From CAYFVU01 sp964346645 (GTDB lineage: Bacteria; Spirochaetota; Spirochaetia; DSM-16054; Sediminispirochaetaceae), in assembly GCA_964346645.1 (NCBI GenBank), contig CAYFVU010000002.1, positions 14,394-78,393 of the forward strand: DNA of 64,000 nt, in the 5' to 3' direction. Of this stretch, positions 42,965-51,106 are shown one piece after another. Under the pieces are notes generated by a model. It ran no database searches, was not told the DNA's origin, and saw only the letters and a list, made by a program, of their open reading frames with translations. Made by a program: the position numbers and the translations under genes. Numbering within the stretch: the first letter of the stretch is position 1; each line of letters starts with the position of its first letter.

Positions 42965-43411
42965 ATGAGCCAGTGGATACACTACGATGACGATATTTTT
43001 TATCTCAATCAGTATGTGCGGCTCTACCTGCGTTCCCTCAAACTCGATATCGACGGGATATACTTCGCGAGAAAGGTGGACGAGGACATACGCTTTCTCG
43101 ACCACCACCTCAACAAGCTCTACAGCTCTCTTTCCGACAAACCCCGCCATTCGGAGCTCCAGCAGAACCTCAGATTCCTCAACAAGACGAAGCTCCTCTA
43201 CTGCGAGCTGCTCAGCCTCATTCTCGAGGGAGACACGGGGAGTCACCTTGACCTTTCGGCCCATTTTGACGAGTATACGCGTATACGGAACCGCCAACAC
43301 GCAGAGATAGAGGCCATCCGTAGTATGTTGAAGGAGCTCCTCTCTTCCGAGGATCAGAGCGAGCTCATCAGCAGCGAAGAGTACCGTTTCCTGCTCGATC
43401 AAGACGCGTAA
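42965..43411 (+). CDS. Conserved hypothetical helical protein
   Basis: 148 residues, predicted helical throughout. It contains RKVDEDIRFLDHHLNKLYSS, QNLRFLNKTKLLYCELLSLI and EAIRSMLKELLSSEDQSE, with regular heptad-like leucine spacing but no known domain, signal peptide or membrane segment. It is divergent from rpsF and followed after 52 bases by the UDP-sugar pyrophosphorylase gene in the same direction. Function unknown. Confidence 0.7.
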   Translation: MSQWIHYDDDIFYLNQYVRLYLRSLKLDIDGIYFARKVDEDIRFLDHHLNKLYSSLSDKPRHSELQQNLRFLNKTKLLYCELLSLILEGDTGSHLDLSAHFDEYTRIRNRQHAEIEAIRSMLKELLSSEDQSELISSEEYRFLLDQDA

Positions 43412-43463
43412 CGGAGACTCGCTCACAACGACCGTCACCAAAGCTTCATGTAAGGGGCCGGAT

Positions 43464-45038
43464 ATGTTAGCCGAAGAACTCAATCCGCTGATTGAACAGC
43501 AATTCGTGGAGAAGCGAATCGATCGAGAGCTCTCCCTCTCGATCCTCGACCGGTACAACAGCGGGGAGCTGAACCGCTTCTCGAGACCCGAGGTCGACTC
43601 CTTCCCGCAGATAGACGGAGACCGGATCGTCGACACCACCTGCGAACTGAGTTACACACTCCCCTACTCCACAGCACAGGAGCGGCTGGGCCCGACCCTC
43701 GGCAGGCGAATCATCGATGAGCTCGGGAGCCGCAGAGGCGACGATATCCATTTCGACGAAGAGGCTCTCTCCGGACTCGGTCTGCGGCTTCTGCCCTACA
43801 CCGCGTACGGGGTACTCAACGGCGGGTCGGCCACCAGCTACGTGGACGAGAAGAAGAACGCCGGCTTCAACGCAAAGCTCTTCGAACTCAACCGCGAGAT
43901 CTTCTCCCGCTTTGCAGAGAGGGCCCGGGGAAGACCGAAGGGTCTCACTCCCGCATTTCTTCAGCCCGACGGGAGCGAGGGACCGAGCTTCCTGGAGCTG
44001 AAGATGCGATCACTCCTGATCCTCGCCCTGCGCTACCTCCGATCGACTGCTGCAGAGCCCGGCGGCGCTTCTCCGCTTTCGGCGGACGGCTCGACACCCC
44101 CGGCCCCGCTGCCCCTCTTTCAGATGACGAGCGTCTACAACAACGAGACTATTGCGGAGGCCTACGAGCAATACCGCTCGAGCGCACTTCTCGAAGGGCT
44201 CATAACAGCCACCGGGCTCGAGGTGACCGATGCGCTCACCGGCATTCAGCCCCTCATTACCGCCTTCACCCACAGCGACGCGGGAGAGCCGAAGGGGATC
44301 TTCACCCGCGCATGGGGAAAGGAGAACACACTGCTCCCCCTGCCCGGCGGTCACGGTCAGAACTTCATGGCGCTGCGTGACATCTATGTGGATCTCTACC
44401 GGAGCGGATACCGCTATGCATACCTCGGCAACGTCGACAATCTCGGAAACACGGTGGACCCGCAGACCCTCGCCCTCACCGCGCTCAGCGGGAGGAGCGG
44501 CGCCTTCGAGTTCTCCTTCAAGACTCCGGTAGATGTGAAGGGCGGCGTGCTCATAGAGGGTCGAAACGGAAAGCTGAATGCAGTCGACATCGGCCCGGCT
44601 GTATCGAAGGAGGAGGTAGCACAAGCGGAGAGCGAGGGAAAATCGATTCTCTTCAACTGCGCCACCGGCCTCTTCGACCTCTCCTACCTCGCAGAGCATA
44701 TAGACTCGGTCATACACGACCTACCCATCCGTATCTCCGACCAGGACAAGGATGCCGGCAAGTACTCCCAGGCCGAACAGATTACCTGGGAGATCATCGG
44801 CATGATGGAGGAGCCCCTCATCCTGGGAGTGGATAAAACTAAGCGTTTCCTCGCCTCGAAGCTCTTCCTGGAGAACCTGATGACCAGCGGGACGGGACTC
44901 GAGAGCGACGAATATCCCGAAGAGCTGAGGCCTCTGGCGACGAGCCTCAAGGGAGGTCTCGAGAGACTGTTGAGCGAGACCTACGGAATGAAGATGGAAA
45001 ACGGCAGATGGCTGCCGAAGAGTCCGGAGGAGCTGTGA
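43464..45038 (+). CDS. UDPGP-type UDP-sugar pyrophosphorylase
   Basis: 524 residues. The UDPGP pattern is visible: LNGGSATSYVDEKKN (about 117, the nucleotide-binding loop), PLPGGHGQNFMALRDI (about 293) and YAYLGNVDNLGNTVDPQ (about 315). The family makes UDP-glucose, UDP-GlcNAc or UDP-GalNAc from UTP and a sugar 1-phosphate. Length and organisation match the bacterial UTP-glucose-1-phosphate uridylyltransferase of the eukaryotic-like type found in spirochaetes. A Pro/Ser-rich insert sits near residue 200. Its stop codon overlaps a GTG upstream of hisI. Confidence 0.85.
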   Translation: MLAEELNPLIEQQFVEKRIDRELSLSILDRYNSGELNRFSRPEVDSFPQIDGDRIVDTTCELSYTLPYSTAQERLGPTLGRRIIDELGSRRGDDIHFDEEALSGLGLRLLPYTAYGVLNGGSATSYVDEKKNAGFNAKLFELNREIFSRFAERARGRPKGLTPAFLQPDGSEGPSFLELKMRSLLILALRYLRSTAAEPGGASPLSADGSTPPAPLPLFQMTSVYNNETIAEAYEQYRSSALLEGLITATGLEVTDALTGIQPLITAFTHSDAGEPKGIFTRAWGKENTLLPLPGGHGQNFMALRDIYVDLYRSGYRYAYLGNVDNLGNTVDPQTLALTALSGRSGAFEFSFKTPVDVKGGVLIEGRNGKLNAVDIGPAVSKEEVAQAESEGKSILFNCATGLFDLSYLAEHIDSVIHDLPIRISDQDKDAGKYSQAEQITWEIIGMMEEPLILGVDKTKRFLASKLFLENLMTSGTGLESDEYPEELRPLATSLKGGLERLLSETYGMKMENGRWLPKSPEEL

Positions 45039-45040
45039 TC

Positions 45041-45457
45041 ATGATGAACTCGACTCTCCCGGATCCAGAAGCTCTCATCTCCTGGATCGACTTCGAAAAG
45101 ATGGATGGGCTCGTCCCGGTAGTGACGCAGGATGCCGAGAGCAAAGAGGTGCTCATGCTCGCATTTGCCGATGCCGAGGCGGTGAGACGCACCGCAGTAA
45201 GCGGCTATGCTCACTACTACAGCAGGAGCCGCGAAAGGATCTGGAAGAAGGGAGAGACTTCGGGACACGTGCAGAGGATCGTCGAGCTGAGGGTCGACTG
45301 CGACGAGGACAGTATCCTCTACCTCGTGGAGCAGTCCGGGGCTGCCTGCCACACCGGCTATTTCAGCTGTTTCTATAGGAGGGCCGGGGAAAAAGGTTTT
45401 TCGATCGTCGGACATCGTCCGGTCGCAGACTCCGGCGGGAAAACCGCCGACACATAG
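45041..45457 (+). CDS. hisI: Phosphoribosyl-AMP cyclohydrolase (monofunctional)
   Basis: 138 residues from the ATG at 45041, eight bases after GGAGGAG; a GTG at 45035 is too close to that site. The PRA-CH core is clear: DGLVPVVTQDAESKEVLMLA, HYYSRSRERIWKKGETSGH and VDCDEDSILYLVEQSGAACHT, with the zinc-binding Cys residues. It opens the adenine ring of PR-AMP in histidine synthesis. The PR-ATP pyrophosphatase (HisE) domain is missing, and no other his gene is nearby, which is odd. Confidence 0.93.
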   Translation: MMNSTLPDPEALISWIDFEKMDGLVPVVTQDAESKEVLMLAFADAEAVRRTAVSGYAHYYSRSRERIWKKGETSGHVQRIVELRVDCDEDSILYLVEQSGAACHTGYFSCFYRRAGEKGFSIVGHRPVADSGGKTADT

Positions 45458-45468
45458 CCGGTAATGCC

Positions 45469-47406
45469 TCAGGAGTTGGAGGCGGTCTTGACCACTCCGA
45501 AGGGCTTCGCGATCTTGAGCTGAATATTCTCCGCAATCGTCTCTGCATCGAGACCGCTCATGCGGATCAGCTCACTGCGTTCGGCCTGGGCAAAGAACTC
45601 GTCAGGCACCCCGTACCAGTGGTAAGCGCTCTCGACTCCTTTTCGCAGCAGAACCGAAGCGATCTCCTCCCCTATGCCGCCGTGCTGCGCGCCGTCTTCT
45701 ACGAGCACGACATGGGCGTAGCGCGAGAACAGCTCGGCAATGTACTCCTCGTCGAGCGGTTTGACGAAGCGGAGATTGTAGTGATCCACCGCAATGCCCT
45801 TCCTCGCGAGGAGGTTCACCGTTTCTCTGCTCTCCTGATAGAGGCCGCCTACCGAGACGAGCAGGACTTCTCCCCCGTTCTCCTCGACAAAGACCCCGCG
45901 CCCGGGCCGGATCTCCTCCGTCTCCTCCGCTTTCTGCGCAGGACAGACATCCTTCGGATAGCGGAGAATGACGGGACCTGGCTGCTCTATCGCCCATCGG
46001 AGCATGATGTTCATCTCGCCTGTCGTTGCCGGGGCAAGAATACTCATATTCGGTATTGAGCGGAAAAGGGCGATATCATACAGCCCCTGATGCGTCTCTC
46101 CGTCTCCGCCGACTAAACCCGCCCGGTCCATGGCAAAGACCACCGGCAGCTTCGGCAGAGCCACGTCGTGGATGACTTGATCGACCGCTCTCTGCATGAA
46201 GGTCGAGTATATTGCGAGCACCGGCCGCACCCCCGTGAGCGAGAGTCCCGCAGAGAAGGTGACCGCATGCTGCTCGGCAATTCCCACATCGTAGAAGCGT
46301 TCGGGGTAGCGCTCCTGAAAGTGGCCGAGCCCGGTACCCTTCATCATGGCGGCGCTTATACCGACGACCTTCTCGTTCTCTTCTGCCGCTTCGGAGAGCG
46401 AAGAGGCAAATGCTTGGGTGTAGGAGACCGGTTTTACCTTCTCCACCTTGCCGTCGACGCTCTTTACCGGAGATACGCCGTGATAGCTGGAGGGGTCTCC
46501 TTCGGCGAGTGGATAGCCCTTCCCCTTCTGTGTGACCACATGCAGCACTACCGGCTTCTTCATCCTTTTGACATTGTTCAGCACGCTGATCATCCGGGAG
46601 ATCGAGTGTCCGTCTATCGGACCGACATATTCGAATCCGAGCTCAGAGAAGATGGTCTCCTTGAGGAAGGCGGCCTTTACCGCCCGCTTCACCCGTCCCA
46701 TGAGCTCGAACAGCTTGTAGCCGAGGATGGGGATGCCGCGTATTCCCTTGTCGATCTTGTTCCGTATATTCTGATAGAAAGGGGTGGCGGTCGCACGGCT
46801 CACGTAGGAGGAGAGCTTGCTGAGATTTGAGTTGAGTGAGAGCCCGCCGACGTTGGGACTTATCGACATGTTGTTGTCGTTGTAGATGACGAGGAGGTCC
46901 TTGCCGAGATGCCCCGCATAGTTGAGCCCCTCGTAGGCCATACCGCCGGTCAGTGCGCCGTCGCCGATGACGGAGATGACCTTTCCGTTGTCATTCTGTT
47001 GACGCTTTCCCATGAGCGCGCCGACTCCCGCGGATATGGAAGTCGAGGAGTGGCCCGCCTCCATGGCATCGTGATCGCTCTCGTTTCTCTTGGGAAATCC
47101 TGAGATCCCGTCTTTCTGTCTGAGTGTGTCGAAGCTGTCGTTTCTGCCGGTGAGGATCTTGTGGGTGTAACACTGGTGGCCCACATCCCAGAATATGAGA
47201 TCCTTCGGGGTGGAAAAAGTTCGGTGCAGCGCAATCGTGAGCTCGACCACACCCAGGTTCGAGGCGAGGTGGCCCCCGTTCCGGAGGACCACGTCTATTA
47301 TCCGCTCCCTCAGCTCCTGGGCCAGAGCGGGCAGCCGGTCCTGCGGCACCGCCTTCAAGTCCTCGGGGGAGTTTACCGTTTTCAACAGGGAATATTCTTC
47401 ACTCAT
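45469..47406 (-). CDS. dxs: 1-deoxy-D-xylulose 5-phosphate synthase
   Basis: 645 residues from the ATG at 47406, with AAGG seven bases upstream; an ATG at 47412 is closer to that site. Thiamine-diphosphate motifs are intact: GDGALTGGMAYEGLNYAG (GDG...N), GHSSTSISAGVG, and in the transketolase-like half GIAEQHAVTFSAGLSLTG and DRAGLVGGDGETHQG. It condenses pyruvate and glyceraldehyde 3-phosphate to DXP, the first MEP-pathway step, with dxr in this window. The stop lies 11 bases from the convergent hisI stop. Confidence 0.97.
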   Translation of the reverse strand: MSEEYSLLKTVNSPEDLKAVPQDRLPALAQELRERIIDVVLRNGGHLASNLGVVELTIALHRTFSTPKDLIFWDVGHQCYTHKILTGRNDSFDTLRQKDGISGFPKRNESDHDAMEAGHSSTSISAGVGALMGKRQQNDNGKVISVIGDGALTGGMAYEGLNYAGHLGKDLLVIYNDNNMSISPNVGGLSLNSNLSKLSSYVSRATATPFYQNIRNKIDKGIRGIPILGYKLFELMGRVKRAVKAAFLKETIFSELGFEYVGPIDGHSISRMISVLNNVKRMKKPVVLHVVTQKGKGYPLAEGDPSSYHGVSPVKSVDGKVEKVKPVSYTQAFASSLSEAAEENEKVVGISAAMMKGTGLGHFQERYPERFYDVGIAEQHAVTFSAGLSLTGVRPVLAIYSTFMQRAVDQVIHDVALPKLPVVFAMDRAGLVGGDGETHQGLYDIALFRSIPNMSILAPATTGEMNIMLRWAIEQPGPVILRYPKDVCPAQKAEETEEIRPGRGVFVEENGGEVLLVSVGGLYQESRETVNLLARKGIAVDHYNLRFVKPLDEEYIAELFSRYAHVVLVEDGAQHGGIGEEIASVLLRKGVESAYHWYGVPDEFFAQAERSELIRMSGLDAETIAENIQLKIAKPFGVVKTASNS

Positions 47407-47423
47407 ATACATACCTTACATAA

Positions 47424-47452
47424 AATATATAGAAAAACATATCACATTGCAA
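47424..47452 (-). promoter_or_regulatory. Promoter of dxs
   Basis: TTGCAA (47447-47452), a 17-base spacer and TATATT (47424-47429) on the minus strand, in an AT-rich stretch (47413-47513) that is otherwise empty. The leader is about 11 bases. Confidence 0.6.
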
Positions 47453-47513
47453 ACCATATATCAAATTATTAGTAATATTATAATCTTTTTCCGTACTAAA
47501 ACTGCGCGTCCGC

Positions 47514-48436
47514 TCATTGCGAGAAGAGCACATCGATGAACCTGTTTATGTATTCGACGAGGAGCTCCTTGCGCTTCTCCTGAGAGAGACGGTACTCGGG
47601 TTCGCCATCCTCGGTGCCGGCTTGTGCGGGCCGGCCGGTTTGTTCGNNNNNNNNNNNNNNNNNNNNNNNNNNNNNNNNNNNNNNNNNNNNNNNNNNNNNN
47701 NNNNNNNNNNNNNNNNNNNNNNNNNNNNNNNNNNNNNNNNNNNNNNGTACTCGGGTTCGCCATCCTCGGTGCCGGCTTGTGCGGGCCGGCCGGTTTGTTC
47801 GTCTTGTCCGGGCTGCTCGTCCGCCTCCTGCAAAGCGGTTTCGGCCGCCTCGGCGACCTCCTCCAGATCCTCTTCGCTCAACGGGGGCCTCATGCCGTAC
47901 CCGACTCCGGAGTAGGACAATTCGGCATCCACCAGGCGGTCGAACGGAACCGGCCTGCCGCTGCGCACCGCCGAGGGAGAGAGCTTTCCGGAGAGGAGGA
48001 TTCGTTCGCGCAGTCCGTTTATCTCTATGCTTCTCTCTCCCCGCACCGAGACGAGACCCTCTGCGCCGGTCTCGGTAATGCGGACGGCCATACGGGTCTG
48101 CAGCTCATAGCTGTCCTCCTCCTCAAGCTCGCGCTCGGAGCTCGAGGCACCCTTCGGCAGAAAGTCGAACAGTCCCTGCCCTTCGCCTCCCGTGAAAGAG
48201 AGTCGCGCATCTTCGGAATCTATGTGTGTCGATTGGAGGGTGAGCTCCGTACGCGGGCTGATCTCGACGAGCAGGACATCGCCGACCTCGAGGGAGCCCT
48301 CCGGAGATAGGTAACCCGAAAAACCGGGCTCCCAGAGCGATTCGCCCATCACGGGGAAACTCGACACGGCTGCGGCAAGGAGAACCATGCCGCACATACC
48401 GTATACACTCTTCGGGAGCCCTTTCTCGATCTTCAT
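47514..48436 (-). CDS. flgH: Flagellar L-ring protein FlgH-like, interrupted by an assembly gap
   Basis: As written, the 100-N gap (47647-47746) breaks the frame. Merging the 55-base copies beside the gap gives 768 bases, an intact 255-residue protein ending EYINRFIDVLFSQ. FlgH features: SLWEPGFSGYLSPEGSLEVG, then VRGERSIEINGLRERILLSG and PSAVRSGRPVPFDRLVDAEL. The signal peptide ends near VMG-ES; unlike classical FlgH there is no lipobox. An acidic, repeat-prone linker (about residues 190-225) precedes the C-terminal helix. FlgH forms the outer-membrane ring of flagella in many bacteria, but spirochaete flagella are periplasmic and no flagellar gene is adjacent, so its function here is uncertain. 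Confidence 0.7.
47592..47801. repeat. 55-base direct copies flanking the first N gap
   Basis: Positions 47592-47646 and 47747-47801 are identical over 55 bases and touch the gap on both sides. They encode the acidic flgH linker. This is most simply an unmerged contig overlap at a tandem repeat. Confidence 0.85.
47647..47746. other. Assembly gap (100 N)
   Basis: Exactly 100 N inside flgH. The same length as the other two gaps, so it is a placeholder rather than a measured distance. Confidence 0.99.
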
Positions 48437-48446
48437 CGATTATCCG

Positions 48447-48536
48447 CTACTTCTTCTTGTGGCGGTTCTTTCGCAGTTTCTTTTTGCGCTTATGCGTTGC
48501 GATCTTGTGGCGCTTTTTCTTTTTTCCGCAGGGCAC
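48447..48536 (-). CDS. 29-residue AURKAIP1/COX24-domain-like basic protein
   Basis: A GTG start (48536) with AAGGAGG six bases upstream and a TAG stop gives a 29-residue peptide reading PCGKKKKRHKIATHKRKK then LRKNRHKKK. That is the pattern of the short AURKAIP1/COX24-domain ribosome-associated proteins of bacteria. It is nearly all Lys, Arg and His, which suits RNA binding. It lies ten bases upstream of flgH in the same direction and has its own promoter further upstream. Confidence 0.8.
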   Translation of the reverse strand: MPCGKKKKRHKIATHKRKKKLRKNRHKKK

Positions 48537-48604
48537 AACAAACCTCCTTCCGGTAAAAAATCTCTATATTGTACGGAAACTCTCGTATACTAGATGTTCA
48601 GATT

Positions 48605-48633
48605 ATTATGCAAAAAAAGGGGTTCCGAGTCAA
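48605..48633 (-). promoter_or_regulatory. Promoter upstream of the 29-residue gene and flgH
   Basis: TTGACT (48628-48633), a 17-base spacer and CATAAT (48605-48610) on the minus strand. The leader is about 60 bases to the small gene. Confidence 0.5.
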
Positions 48634-48679
48634 GAGAGAACACAATTTCGATAAGTATGTCAGCAATTCTGTAAGTATG

Positions 48680-48708
48680 TTGAAACGATAGACATGGCAG
48701 TCTATAGT
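48680..48708 (+). promoter_or_regulatory. Promoter of the 317-residue hypothetical gene, with inner palindrome
   Basis: TTGAAA (48680-48685), a 17-base spacer and TATAGT (48703-48708), then seven bases and the ATG (48716): a leaderless start. A palindrome ATAGAC-N6-GTCTAT (48688-48705) fills the spacer and part of the -10 box. Confidence 0.6.
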
Positions 48709-48715
48709 GAAACCA

Positions 48716-49669
48716 ATGGACAAGTTGCTCAGCGATATTCCCGTGACTTTCACCGATGATCAGATAAACTCTCTGCTCAACCGCCGGAGAGATACGGAAC
48801 CCGAGCACAGCCGGCACTTCAGTCAGAACGAGGAGTTCTTTCTCCAGCTCTCCTCCGAGTTCACCGTTCCGCAGTTTCCCATACACCATGACATCGAGAA
48901 GAAGAGGCCGGAGGGGGAGTACCTCGATTCCCTGCGCGAACTGCTCGAGCAGGTCGTCCCCCTCACGCCCTCCCTCTTCCACGGGCTCACCTACTACTTC
49001 AATCCCACGGACATACTCAGACCCGGATTCTTCCAGATCTTCAAGATCAAGGGCAAGCTCTTCCTCTACCTCCTGCAGCTCGACATCTCGTTCCGCACCC
49101 ACTACGGGACCATTCGGCAGAAGGGGGGCAACGACAAGACCCACACCTATGCCTCCCGTCAGCTCTTCATCGACAACGACCTCATTCCCCTCAATGACTA
49201 CGACGAGAGGGACGGGAAGATCCACTCGTTCAAGATAGAGCAACTGGTTACCAAGACCTGGGTGGGAGAGTACGGCAAGGGCTACTTCATCCAGGGCATA
49301 TGGATAGACCGGGATCTTACCAAGTTCTTCTCCAAGCTCTTCCTCCCGAAGGGCAAGCGCACCTACCCCTACTACCCTTTTCCCTGCAAGCACAGGACCA
49401 TATGCCACTCGGTGCTCAATTTCGCCCCCGAGGGGAGAAAGACCCACCTCTCCTACCTCTACCGCGCCCGCGAATTTCTCCTCCCCTATCTCGACGAGAT
49501 CCAGGAGACACTCAAGGATCAGGACTTTAGCGAAGAGATGCCGCTGTTCGTGAAGATAAAGAATAAGGTCTCCGAGAGGTGGGACGAGGTATGGAAACCG
49601 CTGCAGATAAAGACCTACCTCAACGATCGCGACATGAAGGAGTTTGCCGTTGATTTCCCGTCTGCGTGA
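48716..49669 (+). CDS. Conserved hypothetical protein
   Basis: 317 residues. No known domain is recognised. It is rich in aromatic and charged residues, for example LFHGLTYYFNPTDILRPGFF, HYGTIRQKGGNDKTHTYASR and YPYYPFPCKHRTICHSVLNF. No signal peptide or membrane helix is seen, so it is probably cytosolic. A GTG nine bases earlier lies inside the -10 box. It overlaps the murD TTG start by 20 bases, so the two are probably one transcript; a cell-envelope or cell-division link is possible but unproven. Confidence 0.7.
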   Translation: MDKLLSDIPVTFTDDQINSLLNRRRDTEPEHSRHFSQNEEFFLQLSSEFTVPQFPIHHDIEKKRPEGEYLDSLRELLEQVVPLTPSLFHGLTYYFNPTDILRPGFFQIFKIKGKLFLYLLQLDISFRTHYGTIRQKGGNDKTHTYASRQLFIDNDLIPLNDYDERDGKIHSFKIEQLVTKTWVGEYGKGYFIQGIWIDRDLTKFFSKLFLPKGKRTYPYYPFPCKHRTICHSVLNFAPEGRKTHLSYLYRAREFLLPYLDEIQETLKDQDFSEEMPLFVKIKNKVSERWDEVWKPLQIKTYLNDRDMKEFAVDFPSA

Positions 49670-51029
49670 CATCGCCGGAATGAAGGTCACCATCATGGGC
49701 TTGGGGCTCCATGGCGGCGGAGTCGCCTCGGCCCGTTTCTTCGCCTCCCACGGGGCAGAGGTCACCGCCACCGACCTGCGGGACGAAAAGACCCTCGCCG
49801 AGAGCATCGCCGCACTCCGCGGCTTTCCCGTCCGCTTCGTCCTCGGAGAACACCTCATGGAGGACTTCTCGGGCGCCGATCTCGTTATCAAGAATCCGGC
49901 CGTACCTCCGGATTCACCCTACCTCTCCGCGGCCTCCGCGGTTGAGACCGACATATCGATATTTTTGAGGCTCTCCCGCCGGCCGATCATCGCCGTTACA
50001 GGAAGCAAAGGGAAGTCCACCACCGCCTCGGCTCTCGCCTACGCCCTTCGCCGAGAGTACCCCGACAGCAAGCTCGGAGGCAACATCACCGTGAGTCCGC
50101 TCACCTTCCTCGAGCAGTGCACCCGGCCATCGGAGGAGCCGGTGGTGCTCGAGCTCTCGAGTTGGCAGCTCGCCGATATTCCGGACATCTCCCTGCTCAC
50201 CCCTCGTATCTCCATCGTCACCAACCTGCTGCACGACCATCAGGACAAGTATCCCGACATGGAGAGCTACGCCGCCGACAAGAAGCGGGTATTCGCCTCG
50301 CAGGGACCCGAAGACTCGTGCATCTGCAACTACGACGACCCGTTCGGACGCCGATTCGCCGTCACCACTCCCGCCGTTCCCTACTTCTTCTCCGCTGAGG
50401 CCTTCTCTTCCGTGTTCGACGGCGCCTTCCTACGCGAGGGACGGGGTATCGTACGATTGAACGAACGGGAGGAGGAGTGCGTGCCTGAAGAGCCCGCACT
50501 CCCGGGAGCCCACAACAAGCTCAACCTCCTCTGTGCCGCGCTGGGACTGCGTCTCTTCGGCCTCTCCTTCGATACCCTCTGTACCGCACTCGGCGAATTT
50601 CCCGGTATAGAGCACCGTCTCGAGCTCGTGCGCGAGGTGGGCGGGGTCCGTTGGTACAACGACAGCGCCGCGACTATACCCGAAGCGTCGGCTGCGGCAA
50701 TCGAGAGTTTTATAGAGCCTGTGCATCTTATCGCCGGCGGCACCGACAAACGGCTCGACTTCGAGGTCCTGAGGAGGACCGTACACCACCCCGCGAGCTA
50801 TCACCTCTTGAAGGGAAGCGCGACCGACAAGATTATACGGCTCTTAGAGGAGGAGGCCGTCCCGTACAGAGGACCGTTTGCCTCCCTCGCAGAGGCGGCC
50901 TCTTCCGCACAGCGCGAGGCCGAAGAGGGGTCGGTGGTCCTCTTCTCGCCTGCGGCGGCATCCTTCGGCATGTTCATGAACGAGTTCGACCGGGGCCGGC
51001 AGTTCAAGCAGATCGTAGAGGCGCTCTAG
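49650..51029 (+). CDS. murD: UDP-N-acetylmuramoylalanine-D-glutamate ligase
   Basis: 459 residues. The TTG at 49650 is chosen because AAGGAG lies seven bases upstream; an internal ATG at 49680 has only a weak site. Mur-ligase features: IMGLGLHGGG for UDP-sugar binding, P-loop TGSKGKSTTASALAYAL (about 118), LELSSWQL and IVTNLLHDHQDKYPDMESYA for metal and glutamate loops, and VGGVRWYNDSAATIPEAS in the C-terminal domain. It adds D-glutamate to UDP-MurNAc-L-Ala. The following gene on the other strand encodes a FemX-like ligase. Confidence 0.95.
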   Translation: MISRLRDIAGMKVTIMGLGLHGGGVASARFFASHGAEVTATDLRDEKTLAESIAALRGFPVRFVLGEHLMEDFSGADLVIKNPAVPPDSPYLSAASAVETDISIFLRLSRRPIIAVTGSKGKSTTASALAYALRREYPDSKLGGNITVSPLTFLEQCTRPSEEPVVLELSSWQLADIPDISLLTPRISIVTNLLHDHQDKYPDMESYAADKKRVFASQGPEDSCICNYDDPFGRRFAVTTPAVPYFFSAEAFSSVFDGAFLREGRGIVRLNEREEECVPEEPALPGAHNKLNLLCAALGLRLFGLSFDTLCTALGEFPGIEHRLELVREVGGVRWYNDSAATIPEASAAAIESFIEPVHLIAGGTDKRLDFEVLRRTVHHPASYHLLKGSATDKIIRLLEEEAVPYRGPFASLAEAASSAQREAEEGSVVLFSPAAASFGMFMNEFDRGRQFKQIVEAL

Positions 51030-51106
51030 CGCGACCGGTCCCGTCGCCGAGCTGCCTCCGGCTCAGGTCTTGGACGGTCAGGGCATCTCGCTCCGCCGCC
51101 TCCGGC

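Noticed and set aside
45008..45040. An earlier hisI start inside the previous gene
   Set aside because: The GGAGGAG site is positioned for the ATG at 45041, and the extra residues are not family sequence.
47647..47746. Reading proteins through the N runs as written
   Set aside because: Flanking copies show the N runs are placeholders; the literal frame in flgH gives a nonsense tail.
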